A DNA stretch of 64,000 nucleotides. Source: Solen grandis. Taxonomy: Eukaryota > Mollusca > Bivalvia > Adapedonta > Solenidae. Both the position numbers and the translations under genes were made by a program. The notes under the pieces are model-generated. The model saw only the letters and a list, made by a program, of their open reading frames with translations, ran no database searches and was not told the origin of the DNA. Location: assembly GCA_021229015.1 (NCBI GenBank), contig CM037789.1, positions 32,593,856-32,657,855 of the forward strand, read 5' to 3'. Shown one piece after another: positions 25,312-37,200 of the stretch. Every line of letters begins with the position of its first letter. Positions within the stretch are counted from its first letter, which is position 1.

Positions 25312-25560
25312 AAGGGGCCTCCGTGGCCAAGAGGGTAAAGTCGCTGACTTTAACACTCACTGAGCCCCTCACCGCGTGGGTTCGAATCCCGGCAGGGTCA
25401 TTCGGATTTTCATGTGAGGAAGCCTTCCAGCTGGTTTGCGGTATGTCGGTGGTTCTACCCAGATGCCTCCGTGTATTCGGGGTCTTCCTCCATCTGTAAT
25501 TAGCTGGACGTCGCAATATGACTGAAATACTGTCGAAGCGACGGTAAACTCAAAAATCCA
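25312..25560 (+). repeat. tRNA-derived SINE, plus strand
   Basis: The head reads GGCCTCCGTGGCCAAGAGGG with a pol III B box in GGGTTCGAATCCCGGC. The tail contains ATGACTGAAATACTGTCGAA and GCGACGGTAAAC, the conserved 3' domain shared by bivalve SINEs. A minus-strand relative lies at 63098-63350. The open frames over it are incidental. Confidence 0.8.
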
Positions 25561-25884
25561 TGGAGTTGTTTCGGAAGAGAAGATTTTCATGGAAAACCTT
25601 TTTCACGCGTATTGCCAGCGTTTTTGAAAACTTTTAATTATAATTTTGGTACTGACCCTATACGGAAATATATTAATATATCGAGTCAGTAATGGTGTTA
25701 GTAATGTCCATAGAGGTGGGGCGGGGTGCTAAGGGGCTAGCCGCGTCACCTTATGAACATTACTGAGATCTCCTGTGATTCAATTTAGAGTCGGTACCAA
25801 GCATATGATTATTTTGTTTCACTGACCGCATTTCCTTGTTATATTTGTTATTTAATTGTTGACCATCAGAAGCATACTACTTTC

Positions 25885-25950
25885 AATATCCGATATAGAC
25901 ATTGTCTCCAAATGACTGAAATACTGTCGGTGGGACATAAAAGACAACAA
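25885..25950 (+). repeat. SINE 3'-end fragment
   Basis: ATTGTCTCCAAATGACTGAA then ATACTGTCGGTGGGAC and a (CAAA)n-type tail: only the 3' domain of the SINE family remains. Confidence 0.65.
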
Positions 25951-26770
25951 ACAAACAACATCCGACAATCGAGCAATGTCAGGGTCGCTGTACTTTACTT
26001 TTTAAAAAAAAAAAACGGTATCGATAAACGTACATTGTATTTTGCGACACTAACAAACACAAGTGACTTATATACTTGTATAATAGTATATGGTCTCATT
26101 TTCACTCATTTATCAGTTGTAGTTGGCCCTTAGGAGGGACAGGGTGGAGACACCAGTACGATATGATAAGATCAACATGTTTTCAAAAAGACGTGAAACC
26201 TGGGGACGCTGCTCATACGAAACACTGGCGGTGACTGACATACGTTCGCATACGTTTCTCATGTGCTGCCTGTACGCTGTTGATACGCTACTCATACGTT
26301 CATCAAAGACAATCCTCGAAAATTTCAGTTCATACTCTTAAAGGTTGTGCGTAACTCATACTTTCCTGTCATACGTCAGAGTGTGACAGGGGCATCAACA
26401 AGACCGGAACATTCTCAAAATATTCATTGATTTATGTGTCAAACATACATTAACAAAGACAATCATTTGAACTACAAAAGAAATAGTTTACAAAACACAT
26501 TTCTCTCTCATTAGAAAATGTCTATTTTCTATTTCTACATCTTGGTCTCCTAAACTATTGAAAGAGTGCTTGCAAAACACCTACCATGAGCGATCATGTG
26601 GTCTCTGTTTATTCGTTTTAATACACTCACTGTGCTTATTATATTTTCCAATGTTAGATCAATATATCTATCGTATTAAATATAATCAGGTAGACTGGAT
26701 ATTCTTGCATTGCAATCTACACAAATACATGTATATACTTTACTAAACTCAGAGAATTTGTCTCAATGTA

Positions 26771-27040
26771 TTGTTTGTTTGTTGGGTTTAACGTCCCATT
26801 GACAGTATTTCAGTCATTTGGAGACGATGTCTTCTTGAGACAGATATAGTGCTGCCACATTGAAGTATCACGCCGTAGACATGTGGCATGATATCACACC
26901 GGTCACCAAGCAAACCAGTCCTGCAACTACCCTTATATGATGAGCGCAAAGCAAGGGACCTATACTATTTGTATGACTTTGGTATGTCGCGGTCGGGGAT
27001 AGAATCTATGACCTCCTGCTCCCGAGGCGTCTCTATTATT
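26771..27040 (-). repeat. SINE copy, minus strand
   Basis: It begins TGTTTGTTTGTTGGGTTTAA, the complement of the ACGTTAAACCC/(ACAA)n tail, and runs through GACAGTATTTCAGTCATTTG to the tRNA-like head (GGATAGAATCTATGACCTCC). Confidence 0.75.
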
Positions 27041-27375
27041 TGTTTCCATCTTGGAGCTGGTTATATATATTGGCTGTTATGTGACCCGCTGACATAAATT
27101 TTATCTCATTTTATATGTTTAATATGTTATACCTTAGTAAACAAGGTGGGAAGAATAATTGCATCTGGTCGAAGTGTCTGTGGTTGTTCGGAAATGGGAC
27201 TTTTCTTAATGCAAATCTACAGATAAAGATTTAAATTCATGTACATATAGTTGTGTTCACAAGATTCTGCTTACATGACACTATACAGGAACAAGGCTAA
27301 CGTGGCCAAGTTTTAAAAGGGACATAACTTCCCAGTGTGTGGGTGAATCTGGCTGGTTATTTTGACAGCCGACAG

Positions 27376-27700
27376 TGTTTGTTTGTTGGTTGGTTTAACA
27401 GCCAAACGACAGTATTTCAGGTCAATATTTAACTAAATATAATTATAAATATAATTAGAAATAGTGCTGCCACACTGCAGTATCACTCCGAAGACATGTG
27501 GCATGATACTACACCCAGTCACATTATCCTGACACCAAGCCAACCATTCTTGAAACTACCCATATATGCTAATTGCCAAGCAAGGGTAATACCAGTATCA
27601 TTTTTACAATTTCGGAATGTTGCGCCTGGGGTTAGAATAAACTACCTCCCGCCCCAGAGTTGGGTATTTCACCATTTAGCCCCCGGGGACGGTGAAAGCC
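27376..27700 (-). repeat. SINE copy with internal substitution, minus strand
   Basis: It has the same tail (GTTTGTTTGTTGG, ACGACAGTATTTCAGGTC) and body (CACTCCGAAGACATGTGGCA, CTACCCATATATGC) as the other copies, and a head remnant near 27620-27690. A short AT-rich block near 27425-27460 replaces part of the domain. Confidence 0.7.
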
Positions 27701-28479
27701 GATAGTGTCAATTTTGCAAAACTTAAACAATACCATAACTGGTCTTCTAAATAATTAAATCTTCACGAGGTGATCTTGATGGCTATTTTACTTCTCCTTA
27801 ATATTATGCTCATGAGTGGTCAGATGTAGATTTCACATATCCAAGTGCCATAACTCCGGAGTAGCTTGGTCAGTCTGGCTGACTATCAAATTTGGCCAAG
27901 ATGTAATGGTTAAACACTTTAAAACCATGTTTGAAGAAGCGGGCAACATATGTGGACACCGCTTACTGCTGCAGGTGTTTCCCTTAGACTGGCATATAAA
28001 AAGGAAACGGAATATTATGCATTTGTACAAGCCAGAAATTATTAAGAACTCTATTTATTTAAACTTTTATCACAAAAATTACCATTAATCGTAAACCATT
28101 CTTGAATGAACATTTAACAATTGAGTTGCATAATGCTACTATTGGGTTATATATAACATGATCAAAATATCAGTTAAAACCTTGTGCCATTAACTAAATA
28201 CAAATGAATACAAATTATTTCAAGATGAAAGCTATCCAAACGAGAGACACAAGCTCCACTGGCTAAATAGGGTTAAGCAATAATAATGGCATACATATAC
28301 TTACAGAAATGTTACAGTAATATAACATTGATCTGAAAAAAAAATCCTGTGTGTATATATGTACATGTATGTATATTTAATTACATATATGTGTGTGAAC
28401 GCCTATATCAGGATTAGGGGTTAAATGCCTGATATGTTGTAACTAAATAATGTAATTAGATTATAAGGATCCACCTTAA

Positions 28480-28665
28480 CGAGTCTCTCTCTCTCTATTT
28501 TTTTTTCTTTTTTCTATGATTATATTTTCCATTATGTATTTTCATGACCATTTATATGCCATTGTTTACAATTGTATGTAGGGGAAGGACCGATTCTAAG
28601 TTGTATGAACTTGTGGCCCAACCCCATTTCACATATATATGAAATAAAATATTATTAAACTAATA
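28480..28665 (+). repeat. Probable 3' end of a 5'-truncated LINE
   Basis: (TCTC)n/poly-T is followed by GGGAAGGACCGATTCTAAGT, TGTATGAACTTGTGGCCCAA and a terminal ATGAAATAAAATATTATTAA, which resembles 3' UTRs of molluscan non-LTR elements. No reverse transcriptase remains. Confidence 0.45.
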
Positions 28666-29144
28666 ATAATGGCATTAAAATGTTCGTCAGAATACCATAA
28701 GCCTGATCAAAATAATTCAAGTCACTTGATTTTACTTGGTTACCTTCAGCATCAACCTGATTCAAACTTCAGATAAAAACTTTTAAGATTATATAAGCAA
28801 ATTGACCAGTTCCTTTGAGGCCTCATTTTTCAAGGGATCAATTTGATTTTAGTGAATTATTGTAGAGGGCCATGAGGTGACCATTTGTGGCAAATGAAAT
28901 TAATTTCTGGCAATTTGTTTCAGAGGAGATTATTCTAAAGTTTTTCGAAAAGAATGTGTTGGTTGCCATGGCAACCTGAGTCTACACATGGATCAAGTTC
29001 ATTTCAGCAACTTTTGTAAAGGGCTACCCAAGGATCATTTGTGCCAAGTTTCATCAATTTATATTCAGTGGTTTCAGATGTCTTTTTAAGCAAATTGGGG
29101 AAGATTTTTTTTAAAGTATGAGTAATATTACAAAAAAATGACTA

Positions 29145-29290
29145 GGATCCTCGGTGACCAAGTGGTTAAGTCACCAGACTCTAAACTGGGAAACCAGGGT
29201 TCTATCCCCACATTCAATGGTCATGGTGAAGTGCCCTTGGTCAAGGCACTTTATTTTAGCCTAGTACATGTTTGCAACCTAGGGACCATG
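29145..29290 (+). repeat. tRNA-derived SINE of a different family
   Basis: The head CCTCGGTGACCAAGTGGTTA with a B-box-like AGGGTTCTATCCCC is followed by GTGCCCTTGGTCAAGGCACT, a body motif widespread in animal SINEs. Confidence 0.65.
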
Positions 29291-30269
29291 AATAATTGAA
29301 ATGCAATAACTATATAACTGAGCAAGAAGTATCAGGAAAAAGTGAAAATGAATTCACTGCTATGAAAAAATATAAATTCATAGAGGTTAACTAGAGGTGA
29401 TACTACAAACAAACTATCAAAGTATTAAACAAGTCGCAGAGTAAAGACACAATTTTTGAGTTGAGTCACCTAAAATTACACTTTCTTATCAGGTAGAACT
29501 TACTAAAGTTTATAGCACGTTATGCTCAGGTGTGCTAAACAGAATATTTAGTTAATGAATGAAAATGACCTATTCAATTATCAAATGGGCAACAATTTCA
29601 AGACGTTTCAGCAGGTTACCACAGATTTTAGTTTTATTTTTTTAATTCAAATTTATTTTGCTGTAAAATGTCAAAGGAAACCCTAAATTTTATGAATTAT
29701 GTATTAAAAACATTCAAATTAAACAAAGTAAGAAATGAAAATGATAAAAGTTCAGCATAACCTTGATGAATCAAAGTCGCTTTCAGGCATACATATTTTT
29801 ACGAGGACTGTTGCAAAAATGTATATCATATATCAAAAACATGATACAACAAACTGCCTTTACATTAAACTTTCATTAAACTTACAACCATGTAGAGGGC
29901 ATGGTAGACCCATGAAAACTTGTCTGAATGTGTCATGGCTGATCTAAAAATGTGCAATATGACCTACACTGATCATTTGGACAGAGATGCATTGAGAGAG
30001 GGTTTCTGGACTTAGTCATTGTCAATATCTCAACAAGAAAAAATGTCTCTGCGATTCTAACGCCACACAGGTATACGTTGGTCAGAACCAAATATAGGAC
30101 CAAATTTACTATGCTCATCCAACCATGAAATATAGTTATGATCCATGAAATTCATATACTGTGAAAAAAAAATCATGTAATGCCATGTTTCATAAAGATG
30201 CGAAGTCATCTTCATGGGCAAGAGCACTGCAAACGAAAACCAACATTCATCTGCTGTTGTTGTTGTTTT

Positions 30270-30835
30270 TAGGGGAAGATAAATTAGGTCAAAATGGGCC
30301 TAAGAGCCCTTGATGAGTATGATGCCCTTGTAAAAATGAACTAGCATGTTAAGTTTGATGAAAGACAGTTAAACAGTTTATAAGTTATGGCTAAGATTAA
30401 AGTTTGTCAGTAAATTTTTTAAACAATTAGGGACATAACTTTCATCAAAATGGACCATAGAGTTATGGCCCTTGATTGGAATGTAGCCCTTGAGAAAGTG
30501 AACAAATATTTCAAGTTTGATTACAGAGGGTTTAATTGTTTAGAAGTATGCCAAGGTGAAAGTTTTTCACTGTATTGAATAAGGGGAGATAAATATAATT
30601 AAAGTGTACCTAAAAGTTATGGGCCTTGGTGGGAAAGTAGCCCATTGTAATTGTGAACAAATATAAGTATTTTGATGACAGAAGGTTAATGGCTTAGAAG
30701 TTATGGCCTAGGTTAAAGTTGTTCATGACAACGTGAACGACAATGATGGCAAAAACGCCGCCGACAACATTAGAGTGATGACAATACCTCAACCTTTTTT
30801 CCTTGGAAAAAAAAAAAAAAAAAAAAAAAAAAACA
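30270..30835 (+). repeat. Internally repetitive dispersed element ending in poly(A)
   Basis: Units of about 130-150 bp share AAGTTTGAT...ACAG...TTAA...AAGTTATGGC and GGGGAGATAAAT-like starts. The block ends in an A-rich run at about 30807-30832. It lies just 3' of the last exon of the minus-strand zinc-finger gene. Confidence 0.5.
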
Positions 30836-30876
30836 ACAGCTTTAACACAAAGGCAACCAGAGATATGATAGGCATT

Positions 30877-31234
30877 TTAAAGCACAGACCGCAAATCTAT
30901 AAACCTTAAACAAAATTCACAAGGTAAATAGTCTTCTGTACTCTGAACTCCCTCTGAGGTTGTGTTTCCATACTTCAGAATGTCAATGATATAAATGAAA
31001 TCGTCATTTCTCAAAGCATCCAATACATGTTCCTGTTTTGCCTGAGGTGCTGATCCTTTCTTAGATGGAGGTGGCAGACGTGCTATTGCTTCTTCAGCAC
31101 AATGCGTTTTACTGCACATATGACTTTGGAAAATAGTTTTTCACAGAAAATACATGCATGCCTCTTTGGGTAATCCTTCTTTATTGTATGATCCTCTTTA
31201 TCATGGACTGCCATTACTTTTCTCCTACATTTAT
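30877..31234 (-). CDS. Zinc-finger gene, exon 5 (last exon)
   Basis: The acceptor CTTTTTCCAG precedes the exon. The frame entering from exon 4 (E/D-K-C-R-R) runs to LFSK, then is shifted by one base near 31121-31128. The second open part, MCSKTHC...IDLRSVL, ends at TAA 30877-30879. The local run is only three A, so a real one-base deletion is as likely as a sequencing error. Confidence 0.55.
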
Positions 31235-34200
31235 CTGGAAAAAGAAATTACCTAAATATTTAGGGAATAAAAAGCATGTTATTGGCAATACAAACAAAAG
31301 TTATTATTCCAATTAAAATTTAGTTGTTTTATAGTATACATTTAAATGTTAATGATAAACCTGTACACCCAACCAACATCAAGAGATAAAAGTCAATTTT
31401 GCTATAAGAGAAATTGCAATACCCATCAAATTGGAAATTATTGAGTCACTCAGTTTTGCACTTGAGGGATAAGTCATCATCAATTTAATTCTTATGTAAT
31501 ACACATTTATTTTGCCCTTTTTTCCTGCTTTCTCCAAGAGATATCAATTAGATATAGTGAGGACATGTCCCCACATCTATTTCATCTCAGATATTGTGGG
31601 GACAATTGTCCTTACAAAATGGTCTCTCTTGTCCCCACAATGAAATATCTCTAGTTCATTTTTCATCTCTCTCTTCATCAAAATGTCTCTCAACAGATAA
31701 TCATATTTGATCATATTAACTTAAAAGACTGAGTGTACTGTCTGCTGGGTCAGTGAAAATAGTCCCAGATACTGTTATACAGTCCCTATAATGATCATTT
31801 CACATCAAGAAATATGAACCTAGAAAGGGACCAAGATGTAGTTCACAGCAGTCAGGGGACATGCTTTTCTGCACTACCCATCGAATTGGAAATTATTGAG
31901 TCACTCAGTTTTACACTTGAGGGATAAGTCATCACCAATTTAATTCTTATGTAATACACATTTATTTTGCCCTTTTTTCCTGCTTTCTCCAAGAGATATT
32001 AATTAAATATAGTGAGGACATGTCCCCACATCTATTTCATCTCAGATATTGTGGGGACAATTGTCCTTACAAAATGGTCTCTCTTGTCCCCACAATGAAA
32101 TATCTCTAGTTCATTTTTCATCTCTCTCTTCATCAAAATGTCTCTCAACAGATAATCATATTTGATCATATTAACTTAAAAGACTGATAATGATCATTTC
32201 ACATCAAGAAATATGAACCTAGAAAGGGACCAAGATATAGTTCACAGCAGTCAGGGGACATGCTTTTTTGCACCCTGATTCTAACTTAAGGTAGTGCAAG
32301 TCTAATTTGCACTGTTTCAGATCTTAATAAACTACATATATTCTAAATCTATATATACTTTTTATCACGAAAACAAACAGGTTTTTAGGGGGATTCACAA
32401 TATTCTCTTCTTATAGAACTGATATACACCATAAAAACAGAGGCGGACAGTAGATCCTGCAGTTTTTCAATTTCTGACTTCCAAGTAGATGATGAGTCAA
32501 ATGTTGACATATTCGACTGGAAGTGATACTTAATTATACTTCCTTTGATTGTCTTTTCTAATTTGTCCATCCTTTACTGTTAAGGATATACTAAGATTTC
32601 CTTAACGTGGGAATTGAATTAGCAGATTAAATAATGAAAAAAATACTTCGAATTGAAACAAAATTTTAGAATATCTGCCAATATTTTGTACAGATAAAAC
32701 CAGCATGGACAATTTATGTGTGATCGATATTAGAGCAGCTCATTCACAGATGATCTGTAAAAATTATAGAAAATATCTTTCTTCTCCCTGTTAATGATGG
32801 TGAAGTCTGTGTCCTGACAAATAAACTCTGCAAGTTTAGGTCATATTACAATGGAAAAAGCTATATTTGTTAATGCAACCTCAGAAAAATAGGGTTAATT
32901 ATAGAACAGGGTATCCCGAAGCATGTTCTTGCATGTTCCGCAACATGGTATCTTCACCAGTTCTTGGTAGCATTGTCATCAATTCAGTCTATGACGTTAG
33001 CGCATACGCGAAGACTGAATGTGATTGGCCAATTTAAGACAAATGATAATAAATCTAAATACAGGTTTTTAAATTCTAAATATAACTTCAATACCGTCAG
33101 AGATGGTAATGCCTGTAATGGAGAAACCAACTATGTTTTTACAATCACAGAAGGTAGCATAAGGTGACCATGCATCTGTAGATGGATTATTTGATAGAAT
33201 ACACAATTTTAGTTTAAAAAAAATCTTAGTCAATGACCATCTGTGAACAAGCTGCTTTAAGAGTTATTTAACCTTAAACCTACCTTCACTCTCTGGGAAA
33301 GAAATGAGGTCAGCATTTACCACCAAAACAAGACTTAGCATCTGAAATGGGAATACAATTCATGTTTAATGCATCAAACTAGACGGCTCTTCCCAAAAAC
33401 ACATATCGCCTGCCATAAGTTTGTCACAAAAATGATATAAAGTCAGAGTGACCACAACCTTTGACAAATATCTAAATACTAAAATACTAAATCTACATGA
33501 ATCATGAATGTAGGATATAACTTAAAAGGGCCTTGAGTTATTAAATGACAGAAAAAGTAAGCCCTATCGTGTAGAAGCTGCAGTTTAGTTTAGTGCTCTT
33601 GACAAAGGACAGTTTGTACAATACTTTTATTAAACAAGAGCTGTCAGAAGACAGTACGCTCGACTTTTCAAAATGCTTGTTAGCAAATCAAATGAAATCT
33701 TTTTTTCTATTCTTGCCTTTCACATACTCTGTAAATAATATTAGTTAAAATGATACACCTTGATAGTCTGATACCACTGAATATGTATATGAGGTCTAAA
33801 ATCAATCCCATGCCTAATTACTGAGACACCGTGCATGAAAATGAATGAAAGTACCTTACACGCAAAATTGTAACCGAAATTCTAAGTTAAAAAGAAGCCA
33901 TAATTTGAAATATATTCCATCAAGAGTTACCTAACTTATAGTATGATACCCCTAAATATATCTAAGATGTCTCAAATCAATCCAATGACTGTATACAGAG
34001 ATATAAGCATGAAAGTACCTTGCATCCAGAACTTTAACAAAAATTTATATGGTAAAAAGTTCAGTCAAGAATTACCTACCTCGGTTGTCTGGAGCTCCTA
34101 AATATATTCATAAACTCTCAAGTTAATATCATGAATGGTTATTGAGATAAAACTTAAACTAAAAGCTACGGCGCCAACGCAAGGGTGACTGCAATTAATA

Positions 34201-37200
34201 AGCTCTCATATTCTTCGAATAGTCAAGCTAAAAAAAGGAATGCAAATAATGTACAACCCCCACATACACAAACACACATCATGCCAATGGAAATATTTTT
34301 CAGTGGAAAGATATGTGTCAAAAATGTACATATAATCAAAAAATCCATATTGACATGCTATACATATTTTCATCAATCAGTTCAAGAAATACTTTTAAAA
34401 CTAGAACTACCACTGAAAGTTATGGAATACCTCCCACATATAGCTTTATCACAGAAAAGACAACATTGGCCATATCATCAAAGAGTCACTGCATGCAATC
34501 TCAGGATAATTATAAAAAAATGGGAGATAATTAAAAAATCATGTGGAGTAATGGTTCTTGGGCAAGGCATTTTAACTGCTTGCTATCATTTTTATCATTT
34601 TAAGTTTAAGTTTAATAGTTTTCAAGCTATGCTCCAGATAAAAAAAAATGTTATAACAACAAAAAGTGCCATAACTCTGTGATAAAAAAACATTGCAAAT
34701 TTATTATGCTAATGATGTGTACAGCAAGACATGGTACCTATCAATCCTAGCAAAAGTTTTCAGAGACTAACTGCGGACAAAAATCTATACAGACATTATG
34801 TAGCTAAAAACCAACATAACTCTGTGATGATATATTATGCACAGTTAGACTTAATATCAATCAACCCAGTGAAGGTTTGTCCAATCCAAGCTAGGGGTTT
34901 TTGAGATGCATGGACAAGAATCTGAAAGTTTATTATGTTGATAAAAAAGGGGTTATAACTCTTATGTTATATCATCCCACATAAAACATGCATAACTAGA
35001 CTTAATACTGATCAATCTTGCGATGTTTCATCCATTTTAAGCCAGGGACTGGACAAGCAATGGCAACAATTGATTTAAAACAATTTTCGAAGCTGCAGAA
35101 AAAAAGTCATTGACACTTCATCCCATTTCACCCTATGATAAGGACTTCAAAAAACTACATACACGTATAAGGTGTGCCTCATTTTTCGATAAAACTTGGG
35201 AGACACACTTTCATATGACGTTACTAGAGTTATTTATAACTCTATAATGCGACGCGGTTACAGAGAATATTGTAGGGACTCTCCATATGAAGGGGTACAA
35301 AAAATGTAAAATTGTGCCCCCAGTTTTAAAATTCAGTGGACAGTCCGACTGTGACCCTGCTCAAATCAGAGTGAAGTTGCATAGCTGCAAGAGGACAGAC
35401 ATGGTATTTAGCCAGAAAAAGTGCACAAATATGAAAACTGTGCATGGGGAATGAATGCCTTTGCATTTCATTTAGTTATAGTCTTTGAATGACCTCAGAA
35501 AATCTGCAATCAGAGCATCTGTGCCCAAACGTATAAAACAAGGCTGGGAATTGAATATATGGCCTTGATATAATGACAAAGTAATATTTTTATATTACCT
35601 TTACTTTCTGGAAACCATTGTAGGTTGTATCCGGGGGGGGGGGGGGGTGTCCCTCAATCAATCTATCCATTGATGATGTGGTGATTTTCTTTTACTCAAA
35701 ACTGAAAACAAGTCAGAATTTTTCATTATTTTCAATATCATGTATGTATGTATGTATGTATGTATGTATGTATGTATGTTTGTTTGTTTAATGGGTTTAA
35801 CGTCCCATTGACAGTATTTCAGTCATTTGGAGACGATGTCTACTTGAGACAGATATAGTGCTGCCACACTGTAGTATCATGCCGTAGACATGTGGCATGA
35901 TACCACACCAGTCATATTATCCTGACACCTGGTCATCCAGTCCTGCAACTACCCTTATATGCTGAGTGCCAAGCACGGTATCTATACCAGTACCATTTTT
36001 GACGACTTTGGAATGTCAGGTCTGGGAATTGAACTCAAGGCCTCCTGCCCCAAGGCATACGCTCTTACTACAAGGCCATCGGGGACGGTGTCAGGGTGGA
36101 GGCTCTGACTTGTAGTAAAGCATATATATATTTTATAGGTGTGTATTTTTATTTCAGTTCTTATGCATTGCTTATGACAATGTTTTAAACATTCTGTCCT
36201 AGATTTAGCTTAACCACAAAATCTAGCCTATTTTTTTTCAACACTCAAACACTTATATCAAAGTTTCAATAAATAACACAAACATCATAATAATAGGTAT
36301 GGGTATGGAATCATTGCTTGATGATGTCAGTGTCTCTGGGTATAAATCTACTTACGACGTAACAGAGAGACTGTTGAGATCCGGTGATGTCTAACATTAC
36401 CTCCTCATCGCAGGGCTTTACACCATGCTTAATCAGGGGTCCATGGCTTGCAGGATTTTCCCAAACAAGGGTCCTTTAAAATAATTGTAAGGGTCCATTA
36501 TTTTTTTCAGTCAATATTTTACTGCAGTTTCATGTAAATAAAGAAATGAGTATTTCAAATCTATATAACCTTTGGTTCAAGAAGGAATTGCCCTGGAAAC
36601 TCTTGTCTGATATGCAATACAAATGATAAATCTGCAAATCAATGTAAATGCACCATTTTTCTCTCATGTTAACTTTCGTCTTCTATAATTATTATCTTAT
36701 TATAATCTGTTGTATAAAGCTATTATATATATGTTGTTTGAAATGTTTGAATGCAAGAAAATAATACTTTTTTTTCCTACCTACCAACCTTACCCTTCTT
36801 TACAGATTATAATCATAATGTTAACTTTCGTCTTCTATAATTATTACCTTATTATAATCTGTAAAGAAGGGTAAGGTTGGTAGGTAGGAAAAAAAAAGTA
36901 TTATTTTCTTGCATTCAAACATTTCAAACAACATATATATAATAGCTTTATTATTAGCATGATTTTTATGTTGGCTAAACATGTTTATATCAGTCTTAGT
37001 TATGCATATATGTCAGAGATTCATTGTTCAAAAATAACTGGCAATGGTCATTGGAGATGAAAAATGACTTCTGTATAGAAAGTTAAGTTTTCTTTCAGAT
37101 GTTTAACACATTGTCGGGCCTAAAACTGTTTAATGTGACAATCTGTCATTCCTTTCTGCCATTGGAAAATTAATTATAAGTTCTAGCAATTTTAAACAAA

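Noticed and set aside
25310..25590. Minus-strand open frames of 68 and 73 codons
   Set aside because: They lie wholly within a SINE; such frames are often mis-annotated as proteins.
34185..34682. 165-codon open frame in the 16-kb segment
   Set aside because: It spans the boundary of two repeat families; low-complexity composition, no domain.
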